Below, one piece after another: positions 1-7,581 of a stretch of 64,000 nucleotides of DNA. How positions within the stretch are numbered: the stretch's first letter is position 1; each line of letters starts with the position of its first letter. This stretch comes from Nonomuraea montanisoli. Its GTDB lineage: Bacteria; Actinomycetota; Actinomycetes; Streptosporangiales; Streptosporangiaceae. A program made the position numbers and the translations under genes. The notes under the pieces were generated by a model that had not been told where the DNA came from, did no database searches, and worked only from the letters and a program-made list of their open reading frames with translations. The stretch is taken from positions 1 through 64,000 of the forward strand of contig NZ_JABWGN010000016.1 of assembly GCF_013363975.1 (NCBI RefSeq), written 5' to 3'.

Positions 1-1
1 G

Positions 2-217
2 ATCGGCGGGCTGGTGCAGATCCCGTGCATCGAGCGCAACGCGGTGGCCTCGATCAAGGCGATCACCGCGGCGCGGATCGCGCTGCGCGGCGACGGGCGC
101 CACTTCGTCGCCCTGGACAAGGCCATCAAGACGATGCGCCAGACCGGCGCCGACATGCTGGACAAGTACAAGGAGACCTCACGCGGCGGCCTGGCCGTCA
201 ACGTCATCGAGTGCTGA
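2..217 (+). CDS. sdaA: L-serine ammonia-lyase (L-serine dehydratase), 3' end only
   Basis: The window opens inside this gene and only the last 71 codons are present. The product deaminates L-serine to pyruvate in the cytosol with an oxygen-sensitive iron-sulfur cluster. The remaining residues match the C-terminal end of the family: IPCIERNA (a cluster-ligand Cys region), the KAITAARIAL helix, the K-x-M-R-Q-T-G-A-D-M segment, KYKETSRGGLAVNV, and the final IEC. The terminal Cys is characteristic; in studied family members it folds back into the active site. Frame and stop are clear. The start lies outside the window, so total length and domain fusion cannot be judged. A hairpin follows the stop. 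Confidence 0.93.
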   Translation: MGGLVQIPCIERNAVASIKAITAARIALRGDGRHFVALDKAIKTMRQTGADMLDKYKETSRGGLAVNVIEC

Positions 218-248
218 GCTGCCCGGCCCTCGACGTCATCGGGTGGTG

Positions 249-295
249 AAGCGTCCGCCCGTCAGTCCCTCTGGAGGGGCGGGCGGGCGGCGCTT
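249..295. terminator. Bidirectional hairpin terminator between sdaA and the AmaP-like gene
   Basis: An inverted repeat with outer arms AAGCG/CGCTT and inner arms CCGCCCG/CGGGCGG sits between two convergent genes. It lacks a long T run, as is common for actinobacterial hairpin terminators, and could serve both strands. Confidence 0.6.
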
Positions 296-795
296 CAGCG
301 GCGGACGTGGATGCGGACGACCGTGCCGGTGTCGTCGTCGCGGACCTCGCGGCGGATGCGCCCCACGATCTCCTTGTCCAGCTTGCCGACCATCGCGCCC
401 ACGTCGGCCGATGGAGCGCAGGTGATGGCGATGCGCAGGTGGTCGCCGTCGCCCACGACGCGCACCCCCGTGCGACTCAGCCCCTCCACGTCCTTGAGGC
501 CCACGCACAGCATGGCCGTTCCCGTGCCCGAGCGCACGCCCTGACGCCCCCAGCCGAGGCAGAGCAGCAGCCACCGCAGCGCGACCAGGCCGAGGAGCAT
601 CAGCCCGAGGGCCGCGGCCCACAGCGTCCACTGCTGCTCGGCGACCAGCCGCGCGGTCTGCTCGGGCAGCACCTTGGCCCGCGGCGACAGCCCGCCGAGC
701 CGGTCGTCCGCGCGCAGCCACACGTACGCGCCGACGAGCATCAGCACCGCGCCCACGACGGCCAGCCCGACCCGGTTCCCGGCGTACTGCCTCAC
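295..795 (-). CDS. Alkaline-shock membrane-anchor (AmaP-like) protein
   Basis: A 166-residue protein starting at GTG with a purine-rich GAGGGG about 8 bases upstream. Two hydrophobic helices (about residues 8-26 and 56-78) flank an extracytoplasmic loop. The remainder is a soluble basic domain ending in VVRIHVRR with alternating hydrophobic strands, as in the Asp23-associated AmaP family that tethers alkaline-shock proteins to the membrane. The upstream neighbour on the same strand has the same build, 43 bases away, so they are probably co-transcribed. No Asp23/Gls24 gene is seen here, although such genes normally accompany this family, so the functional name is tentative. Confidence 0.6.
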   Translation of the reverse strand: MRQYAGNRVGLAVVGAVLMLVGAYVWLRADDRLGGLSPRAKVLPEQTARLVAEQQWTLWAAALGLMLLGLVALRWLLLCLGWGRQGVRSGTGTAMLCVGLKDVEGLSRTGVRVVGDGDHLRIAITCAPSADVGAMVGKLDKEIVGRIRREVRDDDTGTVVRIHVRR

Positions 796-838
796 CGTCC
801 GCCCCTCCCGCCCGTCCGCGCCGTGTCCCGTGCCGGGC

Positions 839-1441
839 TCACCAGCTCCTCCTTCTGCGCAGCCGGACCACGACCTCGCCGGTGCCGAGCGTGCCCACGC
901 CCGCGAGCCGGTCCCCCACGGCGGCGCCGACCTGCCGGAGCATCGCGCCCGTGCTCTCCGCGGCCGTCGTCACGGTGACCTCGATGGTGCGCTTGCGCAG
1001 CCGTACGCGTGCCCTGGACACTCCCTCGACCTCCTGGGCGACGGCGCGCAGGGTGCGGCGCAGGCCGATCCGGGTGATGCCGATGACGATGCCGGGATCG
1101 GACGTCTCGACCGGCACCAGCCGGCAGCGGCCGGGCATCGCGGCCAGCAGCAGCAGGGCGGCGCCCGCCGCGACGGTCCACGCCGCCCCGGCGCGCAGCT
1201 CGTTCCAGGAGTGCCGGCCGGCCAGGTCGATCAGACGTTCCAGCGGCACCCAGCCGAGCGGCTTGCCCACGAGCGCCGCGACGATCTCGGCGGCCGACAG
1301 GCCGAGGCAGGCGGTGAGCGTCAGCGCGACGACCGTCCCGGCCGGGGTGCGCGCCGGTTTCAGCGCCCGGGTGGAACGGCGGAGCGGACTGTCCTGCGCC
1401 TCCAGGAGGACGCCGGGCAGGAGCTGCTGGAGACTGCTCAT
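839..1441 (-). CDS. DUF6286-type membrane protein
   Basis: A 200-residue protein taken to start at MSSLQQLL; an in-frame start four codons upstream is possible. It has a basic N-terminus, two predicted membrane helices (about residues 38-58 and 88-108), and a C-terminal domain with repeated basic/hydrophobic strands (RTLRAVAQEVEGVSRARVRLR) ending VVVRLRRRRSW. This is the layout of actinobacterial DUF6286 proteins, which sit in Asp23/AmaP stress operons. It precedes the AmaP-like gene on the same strand and is divergent from the deaminase gene at 1580. No catalytic motif is visible; the role is probably structural at the membrane. Confidence 0.6.
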   Translation of the reverse strand: MSSLQQLLPGVLLEAQDSPLRRSTRALKPARTPAGTVVALTLTACLGLSAAEIVAALVGKPLGWVPLERLIDLAGRHSWNELRAGAAWTVAAGAALLLLAAMPGRCRLVPVETSDPGIVIGITRIGLRRTLRAVAQEVEGVSRARVRLRKRTIEVTVTTAAESTGAMLRQVGAAVGDRLAGVGTLGTGEVVVRLRRRRSW

Positions 1442-1579
1442 CACACCGACCACAGGTACACGGGCCGGGCATCGGATGGATCATGCCCTCGCCGCCGGTT
1501 TGCCCGATCATTACGACGACCCCGAGCAACATGAACTTCCCTCATGTTCAATTGCCCGATATACGGTTACGCTGCTGAT

Positions 1580-2773
1580 ATGGACGCCCGCCCCCGTTAC
1601 GATCGTGCCACCGCGCCCCTGGACCCGCCGTTCGCCATCCTCGATCTCGACGCCATGCGGGCCAACGCCGCCGACCTCGTGCGACGCGCGGGCGGCAAGC
1701 CGATCCGGGTGGCGACCAAGTCGATCCGCTGCCGTCCGGTGCTCGAACGCATCATGGCCATGGACGGCTTCCGCGGCCTGATGGCCTTCACCCTGCCGGA
1801 GGCGCTGTGGCTGGCGCGCTCCGGGTTCACCGACATCCTGGTGGCCTACCCGACGGCCGACCGGGCGGCGCTCGCCGAGCTGGCGGGCGATCCGCGCCTG
1901 GCGCGGGAGATCGCCGTCACCGTGGACTCGGTCGAGCACCTGGACTACGTGGACGACGCCGTGGCGGACCTCCACCCCCGCCCCGAGATCCGGATATGTC
2001 TGGACATCGACGCGGGCTATGTCGCCTTCGGCGGGAAGTTCCGGGCAGGCGCGTTGCGCTCCTCGGTGCGCGAGCCCGAGCAGGCGGCCGACCTGGCCGC
2101 CGAGATCGCCAAGCGGCCCGGGTTCCGGCTGGCCGGCCTCATGGCGTACGAGGCGCAGATCGCGGGCGTCGGCGACGACCCGCCCGGCAACCCCGCGATG
2201 ACCCGCGCCATCCGCCTCATGCAGCAGCGCTCGGCGCGCGAGCTCATCCTGCGCCGAGGGCGCATCGTCAACGCCGTACGCCAGCTCTGCGACCTCGACT
2301 TCGTCAACGGCGGCGGCACCGGCTCCGTCGAGCGGACCGTGCGCGAGAAGGCCGTCACCGAGGTCGCGGCCGGCTCGGGGTTCTTCCATCCGCGCCTGTT
2401 CGACTTCTACCGGTCCTTCACCGGACGCCCGGCGGCGCTCTTCGCGCTGCCCGTGGTCCGCCGCCCGGGACCGGACACGGTCACGGTCCTCGGCGGCGGC
2501 TACCTCGCCTCCGGCGCGCCCGACCTCAGCCGCCTGCCCCAGCCGTACCTGCCGCCCGGGCTGCGCTACGCGCCCGACGAGGGGGCCGGAGAGGTGCAGA
2601 CCCCGCTGCTCGGCAAGGCGGCCGAGGACCTGCGGGTGGGCGACCGGGTGTGGTTCCGGCACGCCAAGGCGGGCGAGATGTGCGAGCGCTTCGCGGCGCT
2701 GCACCTCATCGAGGGGGACGAGCTCGTCGGCACGGTCCCGACGTACCGCGGCGAGGGCAGGACCTTCCTCTGA
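1580..2773 (+). CDS. PLP-dependent amino acid deaminase/aldolase (alanine-racemase fold, D-threonine aldolase-like)
   Basis: A 397-residue cytosolic enzyme with the N-terminal PLP TIM barrel of fold-type III. The expected Schiff-base lysine lies in IRVATKSIRCRPVLERI. Later landmarks are ICLDIDAGYV, LAGLMAYEAQIAGV and the phosphate-binding FVNGGGTGSVE. The C-terminal part (VWFRHAKAGEMCERF) carries the His and Cys used for metal binding in the D-threonine aldolase/D-serine dehydratase group. Substrate cannot be told from sequence; D-amino acids or beta-hydroxy amino acids are likely. The start MDARPRYD was chosen over an upstream ATG because homologues begin near here. It stands alone, divergent from the DUF6286 gene and followed by a hairpin. 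Confidence 0.78.
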   Translation: MDARPRYDRATAPLDPPFAILDLDAMRANAADLVRRAGGKPIRVATKSIRCRPVLERIMAMDGFRGLMAFTLPEALWLARSGFTDILVAYPTADRAALAELAGDPRLAREIAVTVDSVEHLDYVDDAVADLHPRPEIRICLDIDAGYVAFGGKFRAGALRSSVREPEQAADLAAEIAKRPGFRLAGLMAYEAQIAGVGDDPPGNPAMTRAIRLMQQRSARELILRRGRIVNAVRQLCDLDFVNGGGTGSVERTVREKAVTEVAAGSGFFHPRLFDFYRSFTGRPAALFALPVVRRPGPDTVTVLGGGYLASGAPDLSRLPQPYLPPGLRYAPDEGAGEVQTPLLGKAAEDLRVGDRVWFRHAKAGEMCERFAALHLIEGDELVGTVPTYRGEGRTFL

Positions 2774-2792
2774 CCTCGGCCCGCCACCACGC

Positions 2793-2821
2793 CGCCGCCG
2801 GGGAGTCACACCCCGGCGGCG
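2793..2821. terminator. Hairpin terminator after the deaminase/aldolase gene
   Basis: A perfect 11-bp stem (CGCCGCCGGGG / CCCCGGCGGCG) with a 7-base loop lies between convergent genes. It can work on both strands. Confidence 0.7.
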
Positions 2822-2839
2822 CCTGGCCGGGACGGCGGC

Positions 2840-3163
2840 TCAGCGGCGGCGGCGCTTCCAGAGCATGACCGCGGCGCCCAGCACCAGCACGGCCCCCACC
2901 CCGATCAGCACGGGCCCCAGCTCGGGCGGCTCGTCGTCCCACTGCCGCTCCAGGTCGTCGCCCGTCGCCGGCCGCCGCGTCACCCCCAGCGCGTCGCCCA
3001 CCGACGCGACGAAGTACCCGGCCCGCGCCTTCATGTCGGCGACCGTGCGCTCCTTGACCCGCTTGGGGCTCACGCGGTCGGCGATGGCGTCGACCGTCTG
3101 TGCCAGCTCCGCCCGGGTCTGAGCGATCCGGCGCTCCAGCTCGTCGGGATCGGTGTCTGCCAT
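2840..3163 (-). CDS. DUF3618 domain membrane protein
   Basis: A 107-residue protein starting at MADTDPDE with a good ribosome site (AAAGGAGA) just upstream. Residues 7-30 (ELERRIAQTRAELAQTVDAI) are the signature helix of DUF3618, followed by DRVSPKRVKERT. One transmembrane helix lies near residues 80-98 with a basic tail (WKRRRR). Proteins of this family are small membrane-associated actinobacterial proteins of unknown role, often near envelope-stress genes. It is divergent from the peroxiredoxin gene at 3279. Nothing in the sequence points to an enzyme. Confidence 0.75.
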   Translation of the reverse strand: MADTDPDELERRIAQTRAELAQTVDAIADRVSPKRVKERTVADMKARAGYFVASVGDALGVTRRPATGDDLERQWDDEPPELGPVLIGVGAVLVLGAAVMLWKRRRR

Positions 3164-3278
3164 GGCTCTCCTTTCGACCACGCTCGTGATCAGTCTGTCA
3201 GGTCGCTACCGGGTACGGCACGGCGGGCGGACGGCATGGCGGCCCGGTAGGTTTTGCTGGACGTACTCAGGAGGACCC

Positions 3279-3752
3279 ATGACCGAAACCAAGCTCGCGC
3301 CCGGCGACGCCGCGCCCGAGTTCACGCTACCCGCAGCGGGCGGAAACACCGTCTCCCTGGGCGATTTCCGGGGCCGGCGCGTGATCCTCTACTTCTACCC
3401 GGCCGCCATGACGCCGGGCTGCACCAAGCAGGCGTGCGACTTCCGCGACAACCTGGCGCAGCTCACCGCCGAAGGATTCGTCGTGCTCGGCGTGTCCAAG
3501 GACAAGCCCGCCAAGCTGGACAAGTTCGTGGAGCGCGACGCGCTGACGTTCCCGCTGCTGTCCGACCCCGAGCTGGAGGTCCACAAGGCGTACGGCGCGT
3601 ACGGCACCAAGAAGCTGTACGGCAAGGAGGTCGTCGGCGTCATCCGCTCGACCTTCGTCGTCGACGCCGACGGAAAGATCGAGCAGGCGCTCTACAACGT
3701 GAAGGCCACGGGGCACGTCGCGTCCCTGAAGAAGAAGCTCGGCCTCGCCTGA
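3279..3752 (+). CDS. bcp: Thiol peroxidase of the Bcp/PrxQ family (atypical 2-Cys peroxiredoxin)
   Basis: A 157-residue cytosolic peroxidase that reduces hydrogen peroxide and organic hydroperoxides with electrons from thioredoxin. The peroxidatic cysteine is Cys48 in YPAAMTPGC and the resolving cysteine is Cys53, five residues later, the spacing typical of the Bcp alpha-helix type. The PGCT signature and the later STFVVDADG strand are intact and length is normal. ATG follows the ribosome site AGGAGG by a few bases. It is a single gene, divergent from the DUF3618 gene and closed by a GC-rich hairpin immediately after the stop. Confidence 0.92.
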   Translation: MTETKLAPGDAAPEFTLPAAGGNTVSLGDFRGRRVILYFYPAAMTPGCTKQACDFRDNLAQLTAEGFVVLGVSKDKPAKLDKFVERDALTFPLLSDPELEVHKAYGAYGTKKLYGKEVVGVIRSTFVVDADGKIEQALYNVKATGHVASLKKKLGLA

Positions 3753-3768
3753 CCCGCCCGGGGGCGGG
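3753..3768. terminator. Hairpin immediately after bcp
   Basis: CCCGCCC and GGGCGGG form a 7-bp stem separated by two G residues, starting right after the bcp stop codon. It probably ends the bcp transcript. The tight loop would open to four or more bases in RNA. Confidence 0.5.
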
Positions 3769-3951
3769 CAGCGCGTCCGAGTAGGCCGGTACGCCGGCGC
3801 CCGGCCCCCGGAACCCTTCCCGGGCCCGCGCCCTCGCCGTCATGCGCCTTCCGCTCTCCACCAAGCACGACATACCTGAAAGATCGCGATAAATTGCGCA
3901 GAACGTATGGCTCACCGGGAAATGTCAGTGCCCTTTCCTGCGCTTGGTGCC

Positions 3952-4437
3952 ATGGCGCCTTATATCAAGTACACGCGTGAGCTGCTAGAGGAGGCGGCGG
4001 CGGCTTCCGTGAGCGTGGCCGACGTGCTGCGCCGTCTCGGCGTCAAGTGGACCGGTGGGAGCCATGCGCACATCAGCCGCCGCCTCAGGCACTACGGCAT
4101 CGACACCTCGCATTTCGTGGGCCAGGCCCACGGCCGCGGGAAGCGCTCCCACAGCATGAGAGCGCACGAGCAGATTCTCGTGCTCCGCCCTCCCGAGTCG
4201 ATACGCGAGAAGGCGCCGACACTGCGCCGGGCACTACGGGAAGCCGGGGTTCCCTACGCCTGCGCAGCCTGTAGGATTGACGGGACGTGGCAGGGAAAGC
4301 CGCTTACGCTCCATGTCGACCACATGAACGGGAATTGGCTCGACAATCGCCTGGAGAATCTGCGCTTTCTCTGCCCGAATTGCCACTCCCAGACCGACAA
4401 TTACGCCGGTCGGGGAAAGGCGACCAAGGGGTCGTAG
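3952..4437 (+). CDS. HNH endonuclease domain protein
   Basis: A 161-residue protein. The N-terminal half (KYTRELLEEAAAASVSVADVL, then RRLGVKW and HISRRLRHYG) looks like a DNA-binding helical region. The C-terminal half is an HNH nuclease: a CxxC knuckle (CAAC), then LHVDHMNGNWLDNRLENLRFLC-type core with the catalytic His pair and Asn, and a second CxxC (CPNC) followed by HSQTDNY. The family is common in actinobacterial chromosomes and phages. Start 3952 was chosen because third-position GC is low in the 15 codons before it; 3907 is possible as a leaderless start. The gene is visibly less GC-rich than its neighbours. Its stop codon lies inside the tRNA-like gene that follows. Confidence 0.82.
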   Translation: MAPYIKYTRELLEEAAAASVSVADVLRRLGVKWTGGSHAHISRRLRHYGIDTSHFVGQAHGRGKRSHSMRAHEQILVLRPPESIREKAPTLRRALREAGVPYACAACRIDGTWQGKPLTLHVDHMNGNWLDNRLENLRFLCPNCHSQTDNYAGRGKATKGS

Positions 4438-4500
4438 CCCAATGGCAGAGGCGCAGTCTTTAGGTGGCTGTAAGTGTGGGTTCGAATCCCACCGGCCCTA
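4428..4500 (+). tRNA. tRNA-like gene, anticodon TAG, short variable arm
   Basis: A full cloverleaf can be drawn: acceptor GGGGTCG / CGGCCCT (G-U at both 1-72 and 5-68), T8 A9, a three-pair D stem (GCC/GGC) with GG in the loop, anticodon stem CAGTC/GGCTG with loop TTTAGGT (anticodon TAG at 4461-4463), a five-base variable loop (TAAGT), T arm GTGGG-TTCGAAT-CCCAC and discriminator A. No CCA is encoded. By anticodon it would read the Leu codon CUA, yet bacterial tRNA-Leu has a long class II variable arm, absent here. Its 5' end overlaps the last ten bases of the HNH gene. The structure is confident; the charging identity is unknown. Confidence 0.75.
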
Positions 4501-4575
4501 CATCTCGTCCCGGAGTCTGTCCGGGGGTGGAGGCGTCGGCAAGGCGATGGCGAGGGAGGCTGCGTCCCGGGGACC

Positions 4576-4610
4576 GGGTCGCGCGGCGCTTCCTCGTCGC
4601 CGCGCGACCC
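4576..4610 (+). terminator. Strong hairpin downstream of the tRNA-like gene
   Basis: A perfect 13-bp stem (GGGTCGCGCGGCG / CGCCGCGCGACCC) with a 9-base loop. It probably terminates the tRNA transcript. The rest of the 290-base gap up to 4792 shows no convincing gene. Confidence 0.65.
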
Positions 4611-4792
4611 AACTTCGCGATCATGATCCGCCATCACGATCTCCCTTTACTGCCCCGTACGGGGCGCTCCCAAGGTCAACTATGCCCGTGGAGCCGTAAG
4701 GCTGGCGTAAGACCGGGACGAATGTCAGACCTGGGTCGTACACCGACTTCCACCTTCAGGCGGACACAGCTCCAGTAGGCCGTACATATCGT

Positions 4793-5992
4793 ATGGATGT
4801 GTTCGGCAGGGTACATGCATGGTCCAAGCGCCATGCCAAGGTGATGGACGCCCTCCGGGGAGCGCCTCTCGCACTGCTGGCGCTGGTGACCGTCCGGGCG
4901 AACGTGACGGGGACCGGCGCGTCGCTCCATCTGGCCCAGTACGTGGTCCTGTCGGCCCTGCTGATCGTCCCGCTGCTGTGGCAGCGGCGCAGGCCGCTGG
5001 AGACGTTCGCGGCCGTGTCGCTCGTCTCCTTCGGGCAGTGGGCGCTCGGCTTCGACCCCGTCCCGGCGAACCTGTCGGTGCTGCTGGCTCTGTGGTCGGT
5101 GGCCTACGGGTGCGCGTTCCGATGGGCGCTGGCGGCCGGGCTGATCGCCGAGCTGGGCGTGTACCTGGTGCTGGTGCACTGGCACACGGTCTCGTTCAGC
5201 ATGTTCTTCAGCGGCTCCATCTTCGTCGTGACCACCTGGCTGACCGGCCTGTACGCGAACACGCGCCGCCGCTTCCTGGAGGGTCTGGAGGAACGCGCCG
5301 AGCGGGCCGAGCGCGAGCGCGACCAGCAGGCGCGGCTGGCGGCCACGGCCGAGCGGGCGAGGATCGCCCGCGAGCTGCACGACGTGGTGGCCCACAACGT
5401 CAGCGTGATGGTGGTCCAGGCCGACGGCGCCGGCTACATGATCGACCGCGACCCCGAGCAGGTCCGCCAGGCCGTGCGGAACATCTCCCGCACCGGCCGC
5501 GACGCGCTGGCCGAGATGCGGCGGCTGGTCGGCGTGCTGCGCGCGGACCCGGAGGACGGCGGCGCGGACGGCGACGGCGCGGGCGGCACCGACTACACCC
5601 CCCAGCCGAGGCTCGCGCAGCTTGAGGAGCTGGTGCGGGGCGCGGGCGTCCCGGCGCGGCTGCGGGTGACGGGCCCGCCGTGCGACCTGCCGGAGGGCCA
5701 GCAGCTCGCCGTCTACCGCATCATCCAGGAGGCCCTGACCAACGCGCTCAAGCACGGCGGCCCCGGCGTGCGGGCGCTGGTGGAGCTCACGTACGGGCGC
5801 GCGGAGCTGGTGGTGCGGGTGACCGACGACGGGCGGGGCGCCGCTGCGCCGCGCAGCCACGACGGCCACGGGCTGGTCGGGATGCGCGAGCGGGTCGGCA
5901 TGTACGGCGGGGCGGTGTCGGCGGAGCCGCGCCCGGGCGGCGGGTTCGAGGTGCTGGCCCGGCTGCCCGTTCCCGCCGGGAGGGCCGCCTGA
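4793..5992 (+). CDS. Two-component sensor histidine kinase (NarL/DesK type, HisKA_3)
   Basis: A 399-residue membrane kinase. The first ~150 residues hold four to five hydrophobic helices and form a small sensor module without a large external domain. A short coiled-coil linker rich in E, R and A leads to the HisKA_3 dimerisation motif RIARELHDVVAHNVSVMV with phospho-acceptor His196. The ATPase domain follows with TNALKHGG (N box), DDGRG (G1) and GHGLVGMRERVGMYGG (G2). The stop codon overlaps the start of the response regulator by one base, so the pair is translationally coupled. An ABC exporter lies downstream, a frequent arrangement for antibiotic or envelope-stress sensing. The signal is unknown. 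Confidence 0.93.
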   Translation: MDVFGRVHAWSKRHAKVMDALRGAPLALLALVTVRANVTGTGASLHLAQYVVLSALLIVPLLWQRRRPLETFAAVSLVSFGQWALGFDPVPANLSVLLALWSVAYGCAFRWALAAGLIAELGVYLVLVHWHTVSFSMFFSGSIFVVTTWLTGLYANTRRRFLEGLEERAERAERERDQQARLAATAERARIARELHDVVAHNVSVMVVQADGAGYMIDRDPEQVRQAVRNISRTGRDALAEMRRLVGVLRADPEDGGADGDGAGGTDYTPQPRLAQLEELVRGAGVPARLRVTGPPCDLPEGQQLAVYRIIQEALTNALKHGGPGVRALVELTYGRAELVVRVTDDGRGAAAPRSHDGHGLVGMRERVGMYGGAVSAEPRPGGGFEVLARLPVPAGRAA

Positions 5993-6663
5993 TGAGCGGC
6001 GCCGGGAGCCCGCGCATCCGGGTGATGCTGGTCGACGACCAGCAGTTGCTGCGGGCCGGTTTCAGGATGGTGCTCGGCGCGCAGCCCGACATCGAGGTGG
6101 TGGCCGAGGCGGGCGACGGGGCGCAGGCGCTGGAGACGCTGCGCGGCGCCGACGTGGACGTCGTCCTCATGGACGTGCGCATGCCCGGCATGGACGGCGT
6201 CGAGGCGACCGCCCGGATCCGCGGCCCCAAGGTGCTCATCCTGACGACCTTCGACCTCGACGAGTACGCGTTCGCGGCGGTGAAGGCGGGGGCGTCGGGG
6301 TTCCTGCTGAAGGACGTGCCGCCGGACGACCTGGTGAACGCGATCAGGGCCGTGCACGCCGGGGACGCGGTCATGGCGCCCAGCACCCTGCGGCGCATGC
6401 TCGACCGGTTCGCCGCGAACCTGCCGGACCAGGCGCCGCCCGACGACGCGGGGCTGACGCCGCGCGAGCGCGAGGTGCTGCGGATGGTGGCCCGCGGGCT
6501 GTCGAACCTGGAGATCGCCGCCGCGCTGGAGGTGGCCGAGGCGACCGTGAAGACACATCTGGGGCGGGTGCTGGCCAAGCTGGGGCTGCGGGATCGGGCG
6601 CAGGCGGTCGTGTACGCGTACGAGGCGGGGCTCGTCGTGCCGTCCCACCGCCCGCGCCCCTGA
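5992..6663 (+). CDS. LuxR-family response regulator
   Basis: A 223-residue DNA-binding regulator paired with the upstream kinase; the two genes overlap in TGATG. The receiver domain (residues 9-125) has acidic residues Asp15 and Asp16, the phospho-acceptor Asp61 in VVLMDVRMPGMDG, the Thr of LTTFD and the Lys of FLLKD. The C-terminal LuxR/FixJ helix-turn-helix is LTPREREVLRMVARGLSNLEIA followed by VAEATVKTHLGRVLAKL. All residues needed for phosphotransfer are present. Its most likely target is the promoter at 6705 in front of the adjacent ABC exporter, inferred from position only. Confidence 0.94.
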   Translation: MSGAGSPRIRVMLVDDQQLLRAGFRMVLGAQPDIEVVAEAGDGAQALETLRGADVDVVLMDVRMPGMDGVEATARIRGPKVLILTTFDLDEYAFAAVKAGASGFLLKDVPPDDLVNAIRAVHAGDAVMAPSTLRRMLDRFAANLPDQAPPDDAGLTPREREVLRMVARGLSNLEIAAALEVAEATVKTHLGRVLAKLGLRDRAQAVVYAYEAGLVVPSHRPRP

Positions 6664-6704
6664 CCCCCACGCCCCTTCGCGAGCTCGCCGGATCGGCCGA
6701 AAGG

Positions 6705-6733
6705 TTGACCGCCGTCATCTGGCGGCTTATACG
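6705..6733 (+). promoter_or_regulatory. Sigma-70-type promoter for the ABC exporter genes
   Basis: TTGACC (-35) and TATACG (-10) are separated by exactly 17 bases, a near-consensus vegetative promoter. It stands 83 bases before the GTG start of the ATPase gene, so the exporter can be transcribed apart from the kinase/regulator operon. Confidence 0.7.
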
Positions 6734-6815
6734 AAATCCCTCCTCAGGGCCCATTTTTCTCACACATCTCCCTCATAGCGTGAGTCGCGTTCCCCAACCC
6801 CTCGAAGGAGCGAAC

Positions 6816-7580
6816 GTGACCATCACCGAGACCGAGACCGGGAGCCGGCGCCGGGCCGCCCCCGCCGTCGTGGCGCGCGGCCTGACCAAGGTGTACGGCC
6901 AGGGCGACGCGAAGGTGTACGCCCTGCGCGAGGTGGACGTGACGTTCGAGACCGGCGCGTTCACGGCCATCATGGGCCCGTCCGGCTCGGGCAAGTCCAC
7001 GCTGATGCACTGCCTGGCCGGGCTGGACACGGCCACGTCGGGCACCGTGCGCATCGGCGACGTGGAGCTGACCGGCCTCAGCGACAAGCGGCTGACGCTG
7101 CTGCGCCGCGAGCGGATCGGCTTCGTGTTCCAGGCGTTCAACCTGCTGCCGACGCTGACCGCCGAGCAGAACATCCGCCTTCCCCTGGAGATCGCGGCCC
7201 GCCAGGCCGACCAGGTGCTGTTCGACCGGGTCGTGGAGACCGTCGGCCTGCGCGACCGCCTCGGCCACCGGCCGACGGAGCTGTCCGGCGGCCAGCAGCA
7301 GCGCGTGGCCGTGGCGCGGGCGCTCATCAGCAAGCCGCAGGTGATCTTCGCCGACGAGCCGACCGGCAACCTGGACTCGCGCAGCGGCGCCGAGGTGCTG
7401 TCGTTCCTGCGCGCCTCGGTGCGGGAGCTGGGGCAGACGATCGTCATGGTCACGCACGACCCGGTGGCCGCCGCGTACGCCGACCGGGTGATCTTCCTGC
7501 GCGACGGCGGGCTGGTCACGGAGCTGACCGCGCCCACGCCGCAGTCGGTGCTCGACACGCTGATGAAGCTGGAAGGCTGA
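6816..7580 (+). CDS. ABC transporter ATP-binding protein (MacB/LolD type)
   Basis: A 254-residue cytosolic ATPase. It starts at GTG, six bases after the ribosome site GAAGGAG. Visible motifs are Walker A GPSGSGKST (residues 54-62), the Q loop VFQAFNLLPTLTA, signature LSGGQQQRV, Walker B VIFADEPTGNLD and the switch His in VMVTHD. The Q-loop and signature variants are those of MacB/LolD/FtsE-like ATPases that pair with FtsX-type permeases, here the gene one base downstream. The pair probably exports a peptide, antibiotic or lipoprotein, or remodels the envelope, under control of the neighbouring two-component system. Confidence 0.95.
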   Translation: MTITETETGSRRRAAPAVVARGLTKVYGQGDAKVYALREVDVTFETGAFTAIMGPSGSGKSTLMHCLAGLDTATSGTVRIGDVELTGLSDKRLTLLRRERIGFVFQAFNLLPTLTAEQNIRLPLEIAARQADQVLFDRVVETVGLRDRLGHRPTELSGGQQQRVAVARALISKPQVIFADEPTGNLDSRSGAEVLSFLRASVRELGQTIVMVTHDPVAAAYADRVIFLRDGGLVTELTAPTPQSVLDTLMKLEG

Positions 7581-7581
7581 G

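Noticed and set aside
4428..4500. Ordinary tRNA-Leu(UAG) or a bldA-type gene
   Set aside because: The variable loop is five bases, not a long class II arm, and the anticodon is UAG, not UAA.
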